This document shows positions 28,097 through 35,460 of a stretch of 35,784 nucleotides of DNA, one piece after another. Source of the stretch: Peptococcaceae bacterium (GTDB lineage: Bacteria > Bacillota > Desulfotomaculia > Desulfotomaculales > Pelotomaculaceae). The stretch covers positions 1 to 35,784 of the forward strand of contig JAAYRI010000102.1 of the NCBI GenBank assembly GCA_012518875.1, in the 5' to 3' direction. Positions within the stretch are counted from its first letter, which is position 1. Each line of letters opens with the position of its first letter. The notes beneath the pieces were generated by a model that saw only the letters and a program-made list of their open reading frames with translations, made no database searches and was not told where the DNA came from. Position numbers and translations under genes: made by a program.

Positions 28097-28126
28097 TTGA
28101 CCAAAACAGCAGTTCCTTGCTAAAAT
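28097..28126 (+). promoter_or_regulatory. trp operon promoter
   Basis: TTGACC (28097-28102), an 18-base spacer, and TAAAAT (28121-28126) preceded by TG at the extended -10 position. Transcription would begin near 28132, about 15 bases before the TRAP-type triplets. Confidence 0.65.
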
Positions 28127-28143
28127 TGTGTCAAACAGAATAT

Positions 28144-28193
28144 CAGTTTAGCAGAGATGAGCTTAGTTGAGGGTAGTTGAGTTGAGACGAGCG
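28144..28193 (+). promoter_or_regulatory. TRAP-type binding site in the trp leader (nine G/TAG triplets)
   Basis: Nine triplets, TAG GAG GAG TAG GAG TAG GAG GAG GAG, begin at 28149, 28154, 28159, 28164, 28169, 28174, 28179, 28184 and 28189. Each is separated by exactly two bases, and a CAG lies one period earlier (28144). This is the known recognition pattern of the trp RNA-binding attenuation protein (MtrB), which wraps (G/U)AG repeats around its ring when loaded with tryptophan. It lies early in the leader and just ahead of an intrinsic terminator, so TRAP-dependent attenuation is inferred. No mtrB is in the window. Confidence 0.85.
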
Positions 28194-28214
28194 GTGTGTG
28201 ATCCATAAATTGTG

Positions 28215-28244
28215 ACAGCCTGCTTTTTCGTCCGGCTGTTTTTT
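28215..28244 (+). terminator. trp leader attenuator terminator
   Basis: ACAGCC and GGCTGT form a six-base-pair stem with a 13-base loop, followed by six T and more T-rich sequence. It lies 23 bases after the last TRAP triplet and about 155 bases before trpB. GACGA in the last triplets (28186-28190) can pair with TCGTC in the loop (28228-28232), a weak antiterminator candidate. Confidence 0.75.
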
Positions 28245-28281
28245 GTTGTTTTTAGGGTGGGGTAACAACAGGGGGGAGGCA

Positions 28282-28365
28282 GTGGCGGCTGTAGGGATAT
28301 TTATTAAACCAGGATCACTGCTGATTCTAGGCTGCACCCTAAAAGCATTATTTGGTTACCTGTGA
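28282..28365 (+). CDS. possible 27-aa leader peptide in the trp leader
   Basis: GTG to TGA encodes a hydrophobic 27-residue peptide (MAAVGIFIKPGSLL...) with GGGGAGG two bases upstream, which is too close for efficient initiation. It contains no Trp codon, so it is not a classical tryptophan attenuator peptide. It is probably chance, but it lies between the attenuator and trpB where nothing else is seen. Confidence 0.15.
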   Translation: MAAVGIFIKPGSLLILGCTLKALFGYL

Positions 28366-28398
28366 AGAAACGAGAAAATCTGACGGGGGGAAGGACAG

Positions 28399-29586
28399 AT
28401 GTCAAAGGGCAGATTTGGAACATACGGCGGTCAGTATATCCCAGAAACATTGATGAACGCCGTAATCGAGCTGGAAATAGCTTATGAGCGTTATAAAAAT
28501 GATAAGTGGTTCAACAGGGAGTTGACCAGCCTTTTCAACAACTACGTTGGGAGACCCACCCTTCTTTATTTCGCAGAAAGACTAACCAAGGACTTGGGCG
28601 GTGCAAAAATCTATCTCAAACGGGAGGACCTGAACCATACTGGTTCCCATAAAATCAACAATGTACTTGGGCAAACTCTCCTGGCAAAAAAAATGGGCAA
28701 GACCCGGATTATTGCTGAAACAGGGGCTGGGCAGCACGGCGTTGCCACTGCCACCGCTGCGGCTTTAATGGACATGGAATGCGAAATATTCATGGGTGAA
28801 GAAGACACGAGACGGCAGGCCTTGAATGTTTATAAGATGCGGCTTCTCGGGGCCACAGTGCATCCTGTCAGCTCAGGAACGGCAACCCTTAAGGATGCGG
28901 TTTCTGAGACCATGCGGGAATGGACGAACAGGATAGCTGACACGCATTATGTACTAGGTTCTGTCATGGGGCCGCATCCCTTCCCCACCATTGTCCGGGA
29001 TCTACAGGCGGTCATCTCCAAGGAGATTAAGGAACAGATGCTGGAAAGGGAGGGGCAATTACCCAACGCAGTGATTGCCTGTGTCGGTGGTGGCTCCAAC
29101 GCCATCGGGGCTTTCCATCATTTTGTTAATGATAAATCTGTTCGGTTGATCGGCTGTGAGGCGGCCGGTAGAGGCATCGAGACCTTTGACACAGCAGCAA
29201 CCATCTCTACAGGTAAAATAGGGATCTTCCACGGCATGAAGTCTTATTTTTGCCAGGACGAATACGGACAAATTGCCCCCGTTTACTCTATTTCTGCCGG
29301 CCTCGACTATCCCGGCATCGGCCCGGAACATGCTTATCTGCACGATATCGGCAGGGCAGAGTATGTGGCAATAACTGATGAGGAGGCAGTTTTTGCCTTT
29401 GAATATCTATCCAGGATTGAAGGCATTATCCCTGCCATTGAGAGTGCCCATGCCATCGCCTATGTAATGAAATTGGCGCCAAAGCTTGATAAGGATAAAA
29501 TCATTGTTATTAACCTTTCCGGCCGCGGTGATAAAGATTGTGCAGCGGTTGCTCGCTTTAGGGGGGAGGAAATTTCAGATGAGTAG
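28399..29586 (+). CDS. trpB: tryptophan synthase beta chain TrpB
   Basis: PLP enzyme joining indole and serine. The 395-residue protein begins [16 protein letters not shown]. It has the PLP lysine Lys85 in [23 protein letters not shown], the phosphate loop GGGSNAIG, and the C-terminal LSGRGDKD. The start ATG follows GGGGGGAAGG. It is the first gene of the trp run, whereas most Clostridia and Bacilli start with trpE. It overlaps trpA by eight bases. Confidence 0.97.
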   Translation: MSKGRFGTYGGQYIPETLMNAVIELEIAYERYKNDKWFNRELTSLFNNYVGRPTLLYFAERLTKDLGGAKIYLKREDLNHTGSHKINNVLGQTLLAKKMGKTRIIAETGAGQHGVATATAAALMDMECEIFMGEEDTRRQALNVYKMRLLGATVHPVSSGTATLKDAVSETMREWTNRIADTHYVLGSVMGPHPFPTIVRDLQAVISKEIKEQMLEREGQLPNAVIACVGGGSNAIGAFHHFVNDKSVRLIGCEAAGRGIETFDTAATISTGKIGIFHGMKSYFCQDEYGQIAPVYSISAGLDYPGIGPEHAYLHDIGRAEYVAITDEEAVFAFEYLSRIEGIIPAIESAHAIAYVMKLAPKLDKDKIIVINLSGRGDKDCAAVARFRGEEISDE

Positions 29587-30364
29587 AATCAAGGAAGCCT
29601 TTGGCCGCGGGAAGGCCTTTATCCCTTTTCTTACCTGCGGGGACCCGGATTTGGAGACCACCCTGGAACTATGCAAGGCGATTGAAGATGCCGGCGCCGA
29701 TTTAATCGAACTGGGCATTCCCTTTTCTGATCCCATCGCTGAGGGGCCGGTGATTCAAAAGGCAAGTCTGCGGGCGTTATCCGGTGGAGTGACAACAGAT
29801 AAAATATTTGACCTGGTAAACAAAGTGAGAAAAACCGTCCGTTTACCCCTCCTCTTTATGACCTATGCTAACGTCGTCTTCTCCTATGGAACAGAGCGTT
29901 TTGTGAAGACTGCTACTGAAATTGGTATCGATGGGCTTATCCTCCCGGATGTGCCCTTTGAGGAAAAGGGGGATTTTGGACACATCTGCAAGATGTGCGG
30001 ACTGGATCTTATCTCCTTTATTGCACCTACCTCCCATGAACGCATTTCAATCATCGCCCAGGAGGCAGCCGGTTTTATTTACTGCATTTCTTCCTTGGGT
30101 GTGACCGGGGTGCGAGATAAAATCAACCCTGATATAGATAAAATGATTGGGCTCGTTCGTAAATCAACCACTGTCCCAACGGCGATAGGATTTGGCGTCT
30201 CTACACAAGAACAGGCTGCCAAACTGGCGGAAAAATCCGACGGGGTGATCGTTGGTTCAGCAATAGTCAAACTGATAGAGCGATATGGCCGGGATGCTGT
30301 CCCCTACGTTTTCAACTATGCCAAAAAGATGAAACTTGCAATTACCAAACAGATTTCGATATAG
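29579..30364 (+). CDS. trpA: tryptophan synthase alpha chain TrpA
   Basis: Cleaves indole-3-glycerol phosphate to indole. The barrel protein of about 261 residues has [33 protein letters not shown] with the catalytic Glu and the adjoining Asp, [11 protein letters not shown], and the phosphate sites GFGVST and GSAIV. The frame is open further upstream, but the ATG at 29579 after GGGGGGAGG is the family start and lies inside the trpB end. Confidence 0.96.
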   Translation: MSRIKEAFGRGKAFIPFLTCGDPDLETTLELCKAIEDAGADLIELGIPFSDPIAEGPVIQKASLRALSGGVTTDKIFDLVNKVRKTVRLPLLFMTYANVVFSYGTERFVKTATEIGIDGLILPDVPFEEKGDFGHICKMCGLDLISFIAPTSHERISIIAQEAAGFIYCISSLGVTGVRDKINPDIDKMIGLVRKSTTVPTAIGFGVSTQEQAAKLAEKSDGVIVGSAIVKLIERYGRDAVPYVFNYAKKMKLAITKQISI

Positions 30365-30391
30365 GAGGAGAGCAAAATATATAAAGAAATT

Positions 30392-31411
30392 ATGGCTAAA
30401 ATAACCGCCAGGCAGGAACTAACGGAGCAAGAAATCTTTGCCCTCATCAGCGCCATCAACAACGATGAAGTTTCAGATATTCAGATAGCTGGTTTTCAGG
30501 TTGCCCTTTTAATGAAAGGAGCCTCTCTTGTTGAAATTACCTCGATCGCCAAGGCCATGCGCAACAACTGTGTCCCTCTCAAGCCGAAGGTGAATGCCGA
30601 ACTAATGGACACCTGTGGAACAGGCGGGGGGCTAAGCACCTTTAATATCTCTACCGCCACAGCCCTGGTTGCCGCTGCCGCTGGTATTCCTATTGCCAAG
30701 CACGGCAGCCGTTCTATTTCCAGTTTATCAGGGAGCGCTGATGTGCTGGAAGCGTTAGGCGTTAACATCAACAAGACCCCTGCACAGGCTGAACGATTGA
30801 TTGAGGAAATTGGAATCGCCTTTATCTATGCACCCTTATTCCACCCTGTCATGTGTAAGGTTTTAACGCCAGAAACCGAATTGGGGATCAAGACAATTTT
30901 CTATACAATTATCGGCCCGCTAATCAACCCGGCATTTGCGCAACGTCACCTGTTAGGGGTCTTCAAACAAGAGCTGCTGGAAACAGTAACTCATGTCGCC
31001 AGTGAACTTGGCTACACCAACGCTATGTTCGTCCATGGAAGAGATGGCCTTGATGAAATATCACTACTTGGTCCAACAAGGATCAAGGAACTGAAAAACG
31101 GTGAGGTTAGAAGCTATGAAATCTGTCCAGAGGACTTCGGTCTCAAACGCTGTACCTTAGACGAGATTAAGACTGGCACCCCGGAAGAAAACGCCGCAAC
31201 GATCACCGGCGTTTTTACAGGAAGGATTAACGGCCCCAGGAAAGAGGCCATCATCCTTAATGCGGCAGGTGCACTCGTTGTGGGGGGGAGAGCCGAAAGT
31301 TTTGCAGCAGGCATCACTCTAGCCTCGGGGATCATAGACAGCGGTTCAGCCTTCGATAAGTTAGAGGAACTGAGGACATTGTCCAACAAGATTGCAGGTT
31401 GCGGCAGATGA
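30392..31411 (+). CDS. trpD: anthranilate phosphoribosyltransferase TrpD
   Basis: Joins anthranilate to PRPP. The 339-residue protein has the PRPP motif DTCGTGGGLSTFNIST, KHGSRSISSLSGSADVLEALG, and GPLINPAFAQRHLLGV. The first ATG is at 30392, but the strong AGGAGGAG ends 21 bases before it, which is too far. In the same frame ATA at 30377, six bases after the site, would give MYKEIMAKIT, which resembles the usual family start, so initiation at AUA is likely or the codon has mutated. Its stop overlaps trpC by ATGA. Confidence 0.95.
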   Translation: MAKITARQELTEQEIFALISAINNDEVSDIQIAGFQVALLMKGASLVEITSIAKAMRNNCVPLKPKVNAELMDTCGTGGGLSTFNISTATALVAAAAGIPIAKHGSRSISSLSGSADVLEALGVNINKTPAQAERLIEEIGIAFIYAPLFHPVMCKVLTPETELGIKTIFYTIIGPLINPAFAQRHLLGVFKQELLETVTHVASELGYTNAMFVHGRDGLDEISLLGPTRIKELKNGEVRSYEICPEDFGLKRCTLDEIKTGTPEENAATITGVFTGRINGPRKEAIILNAAGALVVGGRAESFAAGITLASGIIDSGSAFDKLEELRTLSNKIAGCGR

Positions 31412-32121
31412 AAGGGTTTCGTGAAAGCCTTGAACAAAAGCGAGCTGTTGGCTCTATCCCTGTCATCCCGGATATAAAAATCAAATCACCAAAAGAGGGG
31501 AATCTGTTTCTAAACATTACCCCGCTAGAGGCTGCTCAGCTAATGGAAAAACTCGGCGCACCAGCCATCTCTGTTGTTTCTGAACAAGAATACTTTGGTG
31601 GCTCATTGCAACTTCTAGAGGAGGTGGCCTTAGCTGTGTCTCTCCCTATCCTACGCAAGGACTTCATTAAAGTAGAAGACGATCTCTATAGGACAAAAAA
31701 CTGCGGTGCAACAGCAGTGCTGCTGATCTGTGCCTGTTTGTCTGACGAGAGACTTCGGATGCTCTATGATCTTGCTATCGGCCTCTCCTTAGAACCGCTT
31801 ATAGAGGTACATACAAGGGATGAATTAGCCTTAGCAGAAAACATCGGTGCCAGGCTAATCGGCATCAATAACCGTCAGATCCTCACACTAGAGAAGGATA
31901 ACGGTTCTGTGTCTCTAACACAGAAACTTGCCCCAAGCGCACCCCAAGAGGCATTTTTAATCAGTGAGAGCGGCATTACCACACCGGAGCAGGCTAGAGC
32001 GGCCATAAAAGCCGGTGCAGGGTCAGTGCTCGTAGGAACGGCGATCTGGAAATCTCCAGATCCAGGTGGGTTTTATGAGGCGATGTCTTGTGGGGAGGGC
32101 AAAGAGGATGAACAAATCTAA
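31408..32121 (+). CDS. trpC: indole-3-glycerol phosphate synthase TrpC, divergent short form
   Basis: Closes the indole ring. At about 237 residues it lacks the usual N-terminal helical extension. Kept are SVVSEQEYFGGS, PILRKDF with the catalytic Lys, LIEVH with Glu, GINNR with Asn, and ISESGIT. The segment normally AEIK.xSPS.G reads PDIKIKSPKEG, so the first catalytic Glu is Asp22, a conservative change. The ATG overlaps the trpD stop; an upstream in-frame TTG at 31399 is less likely. It overlaps trpF by 14 bases. Confidence 0.92.
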   Translation: MKGFRESLEQKRAVGSIPVIPDIKIKSPKEGNLFLNITPLEAAQLMEKLGAPAISVVSEQEYFGGSLQLLEEVALAVSLPILRKDFIKVEDDLYRTKNCGATAVLLICACLSDERLRMLYDLAIGLSLEPLIEVHTRDELALAENIGARLIGINNRQILTLEKDNGSVSLTQKLAPSAPQEAFLISESGITTPEQARAAIKAGAGSVLVGTAIWKSPDPGGFYEAMSCGEGKEDEQI

Positions 32122-32842
32122 AATGTGTGGGGGAAAATCAAAAAGGGTCAAGATTAAAATTTGTGGGCTGAAACAGGCTGAAGATGTACTGCTCTGCCGC
32201 CAATTTGGTGTTGATCTGGTTGGTTTTGTGACGGAATATCCGCTTCCTGTCCCCTGGAATCTGACAGCTGAAAAAACAAAATTTTCCCTAAAAGAGGTGC
32301 GGCCTCCTCTAAGAAGTTGTCTTGTGACAGGGGGAACCAGTGGAAAAACAATTGCTTTGGCCAAGGATTTACGCCCCCACTATATCCAACTTCATTACCG
32401 GGAGACCTTAGCGGAAACGGAATATGTCGCTAGAACATTAAAACAATTGGGTATTAGGGTCATTAAAACGCTGCCTTTTTCACCATTTGAACGGCTAGCC
32501 TGTTTTGGTACCTGGGAGATCGAGGAATGTGTTAGGCTTCTCAATTCAACAGCAGTTTACGCTATTCTCGCGGATAGCAGGGGACCATCCAATGCTGCCA
32601 AAAACAGAACCCCTATCGATATCGGCTTTTTCCGGAGAATAAAAAAATGCGCCCAAAAACCAGTCATTTTGGCAGGGGGAATCACATCTGAAAACCTACC
32701 AAAAATTCTTTCTACCGCGAAGCCCGCGATCATCGACATCATGACCGGTGCGGAGAGTTCTCCTGGGATTAAGGACAAAAGGAAGCTGGCTTCCATTATT
32801 CAACAGGTTCAAGGATGTAGGGAAATGGGTTTTTCAGGTTAA
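32108..32842 (+). CDS. trpF: phosphoribosylanthranilate isomerase TrpF, divergent
   Basis: Amadori isomerase that follows TrpD. The N terminus KIKICGLKQAED keeps the catalytic Cys, and the second half keeps IQLH, ILADSRGPS with an Asp, ILAGGITSENL and the ending GIKDKRKL. Differences are the SPR-type loop replaced by PLPVPWNLT, the usual GGTG after the Asp absent, and a total of about 244 residues, longer than the typical 200-220. The frame opens at 32066; the ATG at 32108 follows GGGGAGGGCAAAGAGG. It is the last gene of the trp run. Confidence 0.85.
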   Translation: MNKSKMCGGKSKRVKIKICGLKQAEDVLLCRQFGVDLVGFVTEYPLPVPWNLTAEKTKFSLKEVRPPLRSCLVTGGTSGKTIALAKDLRPHYIQLHYRETLAETEYVARTLKQLGIRVIKTLPFSPFERLACFGTWEIEECVRLLNSTAVYAILADSRGPSNAAKNRTPIDIGFFRRIKKCAQKPVILAGGITSENLPKILSTAKPAIIDIMTGAESSPGIKDKRKLASIIQQVQGCREMGFSG

Positions 32843-32922
32843 GGGCATCCTTAGAGGAACGGGACTAGCCTATCAATGAAATACCGGATCAATTCTTCAC
32901 CCCAATCATGAAAAACAATATA

Positions 32923-32954
32923 CAAAAAACCCCGTGGACATAAATGTTCACGGG
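32923..32954 (-). terminator. terminator after tRNA-Val
   Basis: CCCGTGGACAT pairs with ATGTTCACGGG (one G-U) and on the minus strand is followed by GG and six T. It ends the tRNA transcript and may also stop plus-strand reading from trpF, which ends about 80 bases away. Confidence 0.8.
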
Positions 32955-33026
32955 ATTTCTGTTTGCTCTTTTTGGTTAGCGGGTTTTTATTTTTAACAGG
33001 AACCCCAAAAACCCTGTTATAGTCAG

Positions 33027-33101
33027 TGGTGGGGATGACTGGTTTCGAACCAGTGACCTCTTGAATGTGAGTCAAGCGCTCTCCCGCTGAGCTACACCCC
33101 C
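33027..33101 (-). tRNA. tRNA-Val (anticodon CAC)
   Basis: Read on the minus strand: acceptor GGGGGTG/CATCCCC with one G-U, D arm GCTC...GAGC, anticodon stem CTTGA/TCAAG with loop CTCACAT (anticodon CAC, reading GTG), T arm ACTGG TTCGAAA CCAGT, discriminator A, and encoded CCA. All four arms pair well. It stands alone between the trp operon and the yqfW-like gene. Confidence 0.93.
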
Positions 33102-33200
33102 GTGTTGGTTTAATTGGGACATTAAATATTTTATCACACTGAAGTCAAATGCACAAGAATCAGAATCGCCCCAAACTGCCCACTGACCACTAATATAACC

Positions 33201-33785
33201 CTATGAACCCCTGCCGGGTTGGATAATTGGTAGTTCCCCACCGGTTATAGTTTGATATATTTCCTTCCAGGAATGTTTGCGGTAAACAAGCTCAGGCAGC
33301 ACCCCGCGGTTATAGGGGGCATCCATCAGCAATACCGGGATCCCGGCATCGCTTACCTTTATACCTATTTCCAGGGTGTCCTCAATCATTACCTGCAGAT
33401 CCCTGTCCAAGCATAGCTCCATTTTCTCATGGCTACCAAGGAGCAAGAGCTCATCATACTGCAGGTTGTTTTTCTTCAGCCACTCGCGGGTTTCCTGGTA
33501 ATATCTTTTGTCTCTGGCTGTGACGATACATATCTCGTGTTGCTGCTTAAGTTTGCCTAAATAACGGGCGGACCCGGTGATTGGTTCCACTTTGCTCATC
33601 AAAAAACGGCCTTTGTGTTTAAGAAATGATTGGAAATCCTCGAAGGTAATATCATAGGTCCGATGAATCTCATAAAGGTGAATTTCCTCTAAACGCATGT
33701 TTTTATTAAAAAATTTGTTCAATTCAGCCACCCACAGGGGCAAACTGTTGGCCAGCACCCCATCTATGTCCACACCAATTCTCAT
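33201..33785 (-). CDS. HAD-family putative nucleotidase, YqfW/5'(3')-deoxyribonucleotidase-like
   Basis: The 194-residue protein has HAD motif I GVDIDGVLANS with the nucleophilic and acid/base Asp, motif II as IVTARD, a Lys in the SHEKMELC segment, and motif III as MIEDTLE. The order and size match the NT5C/YqfW group (PF06941-like), which dephosphorylates nucleotides or related compounds; the substrate is unknown. It lies between the sleB-like gene and tRNA-Val on the same strand. Confidence 0.85.
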   Translation of the reverse strand: MRIGVDIDGVLANSLPLWVAELNKFFNKNMRLEEIHLYEIHRTYDITFEDFQSFLKHKGRFLMSKVEPITGSARYLGKLKQQHEICIVTARDKRYYQETREWLKKNNLQYDELLLLGSHEKMELCLDRDLQVMIEDTLEIGIKVSDAGIPVLLMDAPYNRGVLPELVYRKHSWKEIYQTITGGELPIIQPGRGS

Positions 33786-33877
33786 TACAACCCTCCACTA
33801 CGCATAAAATCCTTTAGGCATTATATTCTCGGGCCATGTCCAAATTCCCTGCAGAAAAGCATTCTTCACCCAGGCAG

Positions 33878-33903
33878 AAAAAAATGCCCCTTTGTAGGGG
33901 CAC
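33878..33903 (-). terminator. intrinsic terminator after the sleB-like gene
   Basis: TGCCCC and GGGGCA form a six-base-pair stem with a six-base loop, followed on the minus strand by seven T. It begins 26 bases after the stop codon. Confidence 0.92.
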
Positions 33904-33928
33904 ATAATCAATAATGTTTGGATGTTTT

Positions 33929-34732
33929 TTAATATGAAAAAATCGCGTTTCCTATTATTCTGCTTATCGGCCTTGCCCACAGCCAATTACTATTTGCATA
34001 GTTGGCAAAGAAATAAATGGCCCCGTTTGTTGGGTCAGCCCCCCTCAAGGCTTCTATTGCTGCCTGTAACGAACTGCTGCTAGCCGGCCTATTGATCCAC
34101 CCGTTCAGCACCGGCTCAAACTGATAGATTCCATTTCCTTTTTCGTATATCACATCTCTTATTGTCTTAGGGAATCCAGGGGTACCAACCCGGTTTAAAA
34201 CCACCGCCCCCACTGCAACCTTGCCTTCATATGGTTCACCTTCTGCCTCGGCGGTAATTAACCTGGCCAGCAAATCTACATCGGCCAGGGTAGGCCTAAT
34301 CAACACACCTCCCCTACTAACAGCTTGCGGTATCCCCATGGCTGCCGTACCGGCGGGTAGAGTCAAAACCATGCCCGGATAAATGTTTGTATTTTTTAAA
34401 TTGTTAGTTGTCATCAAATCCTGGTAGTTAACACCATATTTCTGCCCAATGAGCCAAAGGGTTTCCCCCGGCTGCACAGTGTGGGTCTGCCTGCTCGTAT
34501 TAGCAGTGCCGGACCCCCCTGGGACAGTAAGTCTCTGGCCAGGGTAAATCAAGTGATCCCTTATTCCGTTAGCCTCCATTAGGGAAGCCACACTCACATT
34601 GTAATTGCGGCTAATGATATAGAGGCTCTCACCCGGTAGGACCGTATGGCTGGTGGCAGCCAGCGCCGGCAAGGGCATAAAAAGTACGGCCCAAACAAAA
34701 AAACACAACAACATCCGAATAAACAAAGACAT
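33929..34732 (-). CDS. sleB: LysM-SleB cell wall hydrolase (spore cortex-lytic type)
   Basis: A secreted 267-residue protein. A signal peptide spans residues 1-25 (MPLPALA, then A). LysM repeats lie at about 28-71 and 83-127 (HTVLPGESLYIIS; HTVQPGETLWLIG). A SleB/CwlJ hydrolase_2 domain covers about 150-267, with ARLITAEAEGEPYEGKVAVGAVVLNRV carrying the likely catalytic Glu, and FEPVLNG. This architecture fits cortex peptidoglycan lysis in germination or growth-phase remodelling. Upstream lies a c-di-AMP riboswitch, so expression should respond to c-di-AMP. GGGAGGG precedes the ATG. Confidence 0.9.
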   Translation of the reverse strand: MSLFIRMLLCFFVWAVLFMPLPALAATSHTVLPGESLYIISRNYNVSVASLMEANGIRDHLIYPGQRLTVPGGSGTANTSRQTHTVQPGETLWLIGQKYGVNYQDLMTTNNLKNTNIYPGMVLTLPAGTAAMGIPQAVSRGGVLIRPTLADVDLLARLITAEAEGEPYEGKVAVGAVVLNRVGTPGFPKTIRDVIYEKGNGIYQFEPVLNGWINRPASSSSLQAAIEALRGADPTNGAIYFFANYANSNWLWARPISRIIGNAIFSY

Positions 34733-34744
34733 CTAATCCCTCCC

Positions 34745-34875
34745 TTGGCCTCCGGGGTTAGCTGACGGGTTCGGGTTGAGGGAACCCTACAATTTAGTCA
34801 TAATTACTATATTGATTCACCCCAAAAAACTTATCCCCCGTTCCCCAGTTTTGCCAGGGGTTCGGCCTATTGCAT
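34745..34875 (-). promoter_or_regulatory. c-di-AMP riboswitch (ydaO-yuaA class)
   Basis: Read on the minus strand, the leader shows the class landmarks in order: GGCCGAA with a CCCC-GGGG helix, GGGGTGAATC, GTAGGG, and the 3' CCGAACCCGTCAGCTAACC block ending in GGAGGCC, which pairs with the first GGCC as P1. This is the known ydaO consensus pattern, common before cell-wall hydrolase genes. It ends about 14 bases before the sleB-like ATG, so control may be through the ribosome site or a terminator not obvious to me. Confidence 0.88.
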
Positions 34876-34970
34876 AATTGTACAAGGATCCCCATAGCTT
34901 GGCTAGACACAAATTATTACATTTATACAAGCCGCATCCATAAATACCTTTGCCGCCCCATAGAAGACAC

Positions 34971-35014
34971 AAAAAAACCACCCTGGATTTTTACCTGACC
35001 AAAGGCGGTTTTTT
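34971..35014 (-). terminator. terminator after the zinc-ribbon gene
   Basis: On the minus strand ACCGCCTTTGG pairs with CCAGGGTGGT (two wobbles, one bulge), followed by seven T; A-rich sequence on the other side makes it potentially bidirectional. The remaining 34876-34970 shows no gene and should hold the promoter for the riboswitch transcript. Confidence 0.75.
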
Positions 35015-35044
35015 ATCCCTGCACACTCCAAAAAAAACAATTAT

Positions 35045-35437
35045 TTATTCGGCAGGAGGTGTTTCTTGTGCTAGTTTTTCGCCGCAGTTCATGCAATATT
35101 TAGCATTCGGTGGATATTCCTCATTACATTTGGGGCAAACGGGAGGCTTGGGGTTTAGCTTTTCTATTTCCTTGGAGAGTTTAACAATTTCCTCCTCAAG
35201 AACCTTGGTGGTATTCAACAGTCTGTTAATTTCTTCCTCATGATCTGCTGCTTCCTTAAATTGCATAAACACAAGGTTGCCCAGAGCATAAATATTGTTT
35301 TCTACTTCCTTTTCCAGTTTGGAAACCTCAAACTTCAGCTTGGTGGATTCTACAATATCACCAGCCTTACCCCCAATAGTTTTGGCTCCCTCACCCAGAG
35401 ATTTGGCGCTCTTAGTAACCCTTTCCAGAAAAGTCAT
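35045..35437 (-). CDS. coiled-coil protein with C-terminal zinc ribbon
   Basis: A 130-residue protein of unknown role. Residues about 1-30 are Gly/Lys-rich (SLGEGAKTIGGKAG). About 30-95 form a heptad-like coiled coil (LEKEVENNIYALG, EEEINRLLNTTKVLEEEIVKLSKEIEKL with breaks). About 100-119 form a zinc ribbon (CPKCNEEY, then YCMNCG). Similar small proteins are common in Clostridia. AAAGGAGGGAG precedes the ATG. It starts 23 bases after the RNase HI gene and is likely cotranscribed with it. Confidence 0.8.
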   Translation of the reverse strand: MTFLERVTKSAKSLGEGAKTIGGKAGDIVESTKLKFEVSKLEKEVENNIYALGNLVFMQFKEAADHEEEINRLLNTTKVLEEEIVKLSKEIEKLNPKPPVCPKCNEEYPPNAKYCMNCGEKLAQETPPAE

Positions 35438-35460
35438 GCTTGCTCCCTCCTTTTATTAAA

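Noticed and set aside
28245-28300. T-box-like AGGGTGG string before trpB
   Set aside because: The rest of the T-box consensus (ACCGCG after it and a specifier stem upstream) is absent, and the TRAP-type triplets explain the leader better.
28143-28337. 64-codon minus-strand frame across the trp leader
   Set aside because: It is the complement of the TRAP site and attenuator, with no ribosome site or recognisable protein pattern.
32851-33075. 74-codon frame overlapping tRNA-Val
   Set aside because: It reads through the tRNA gene and its terminator; the apparent peptide is a translation of tRNA sequence.
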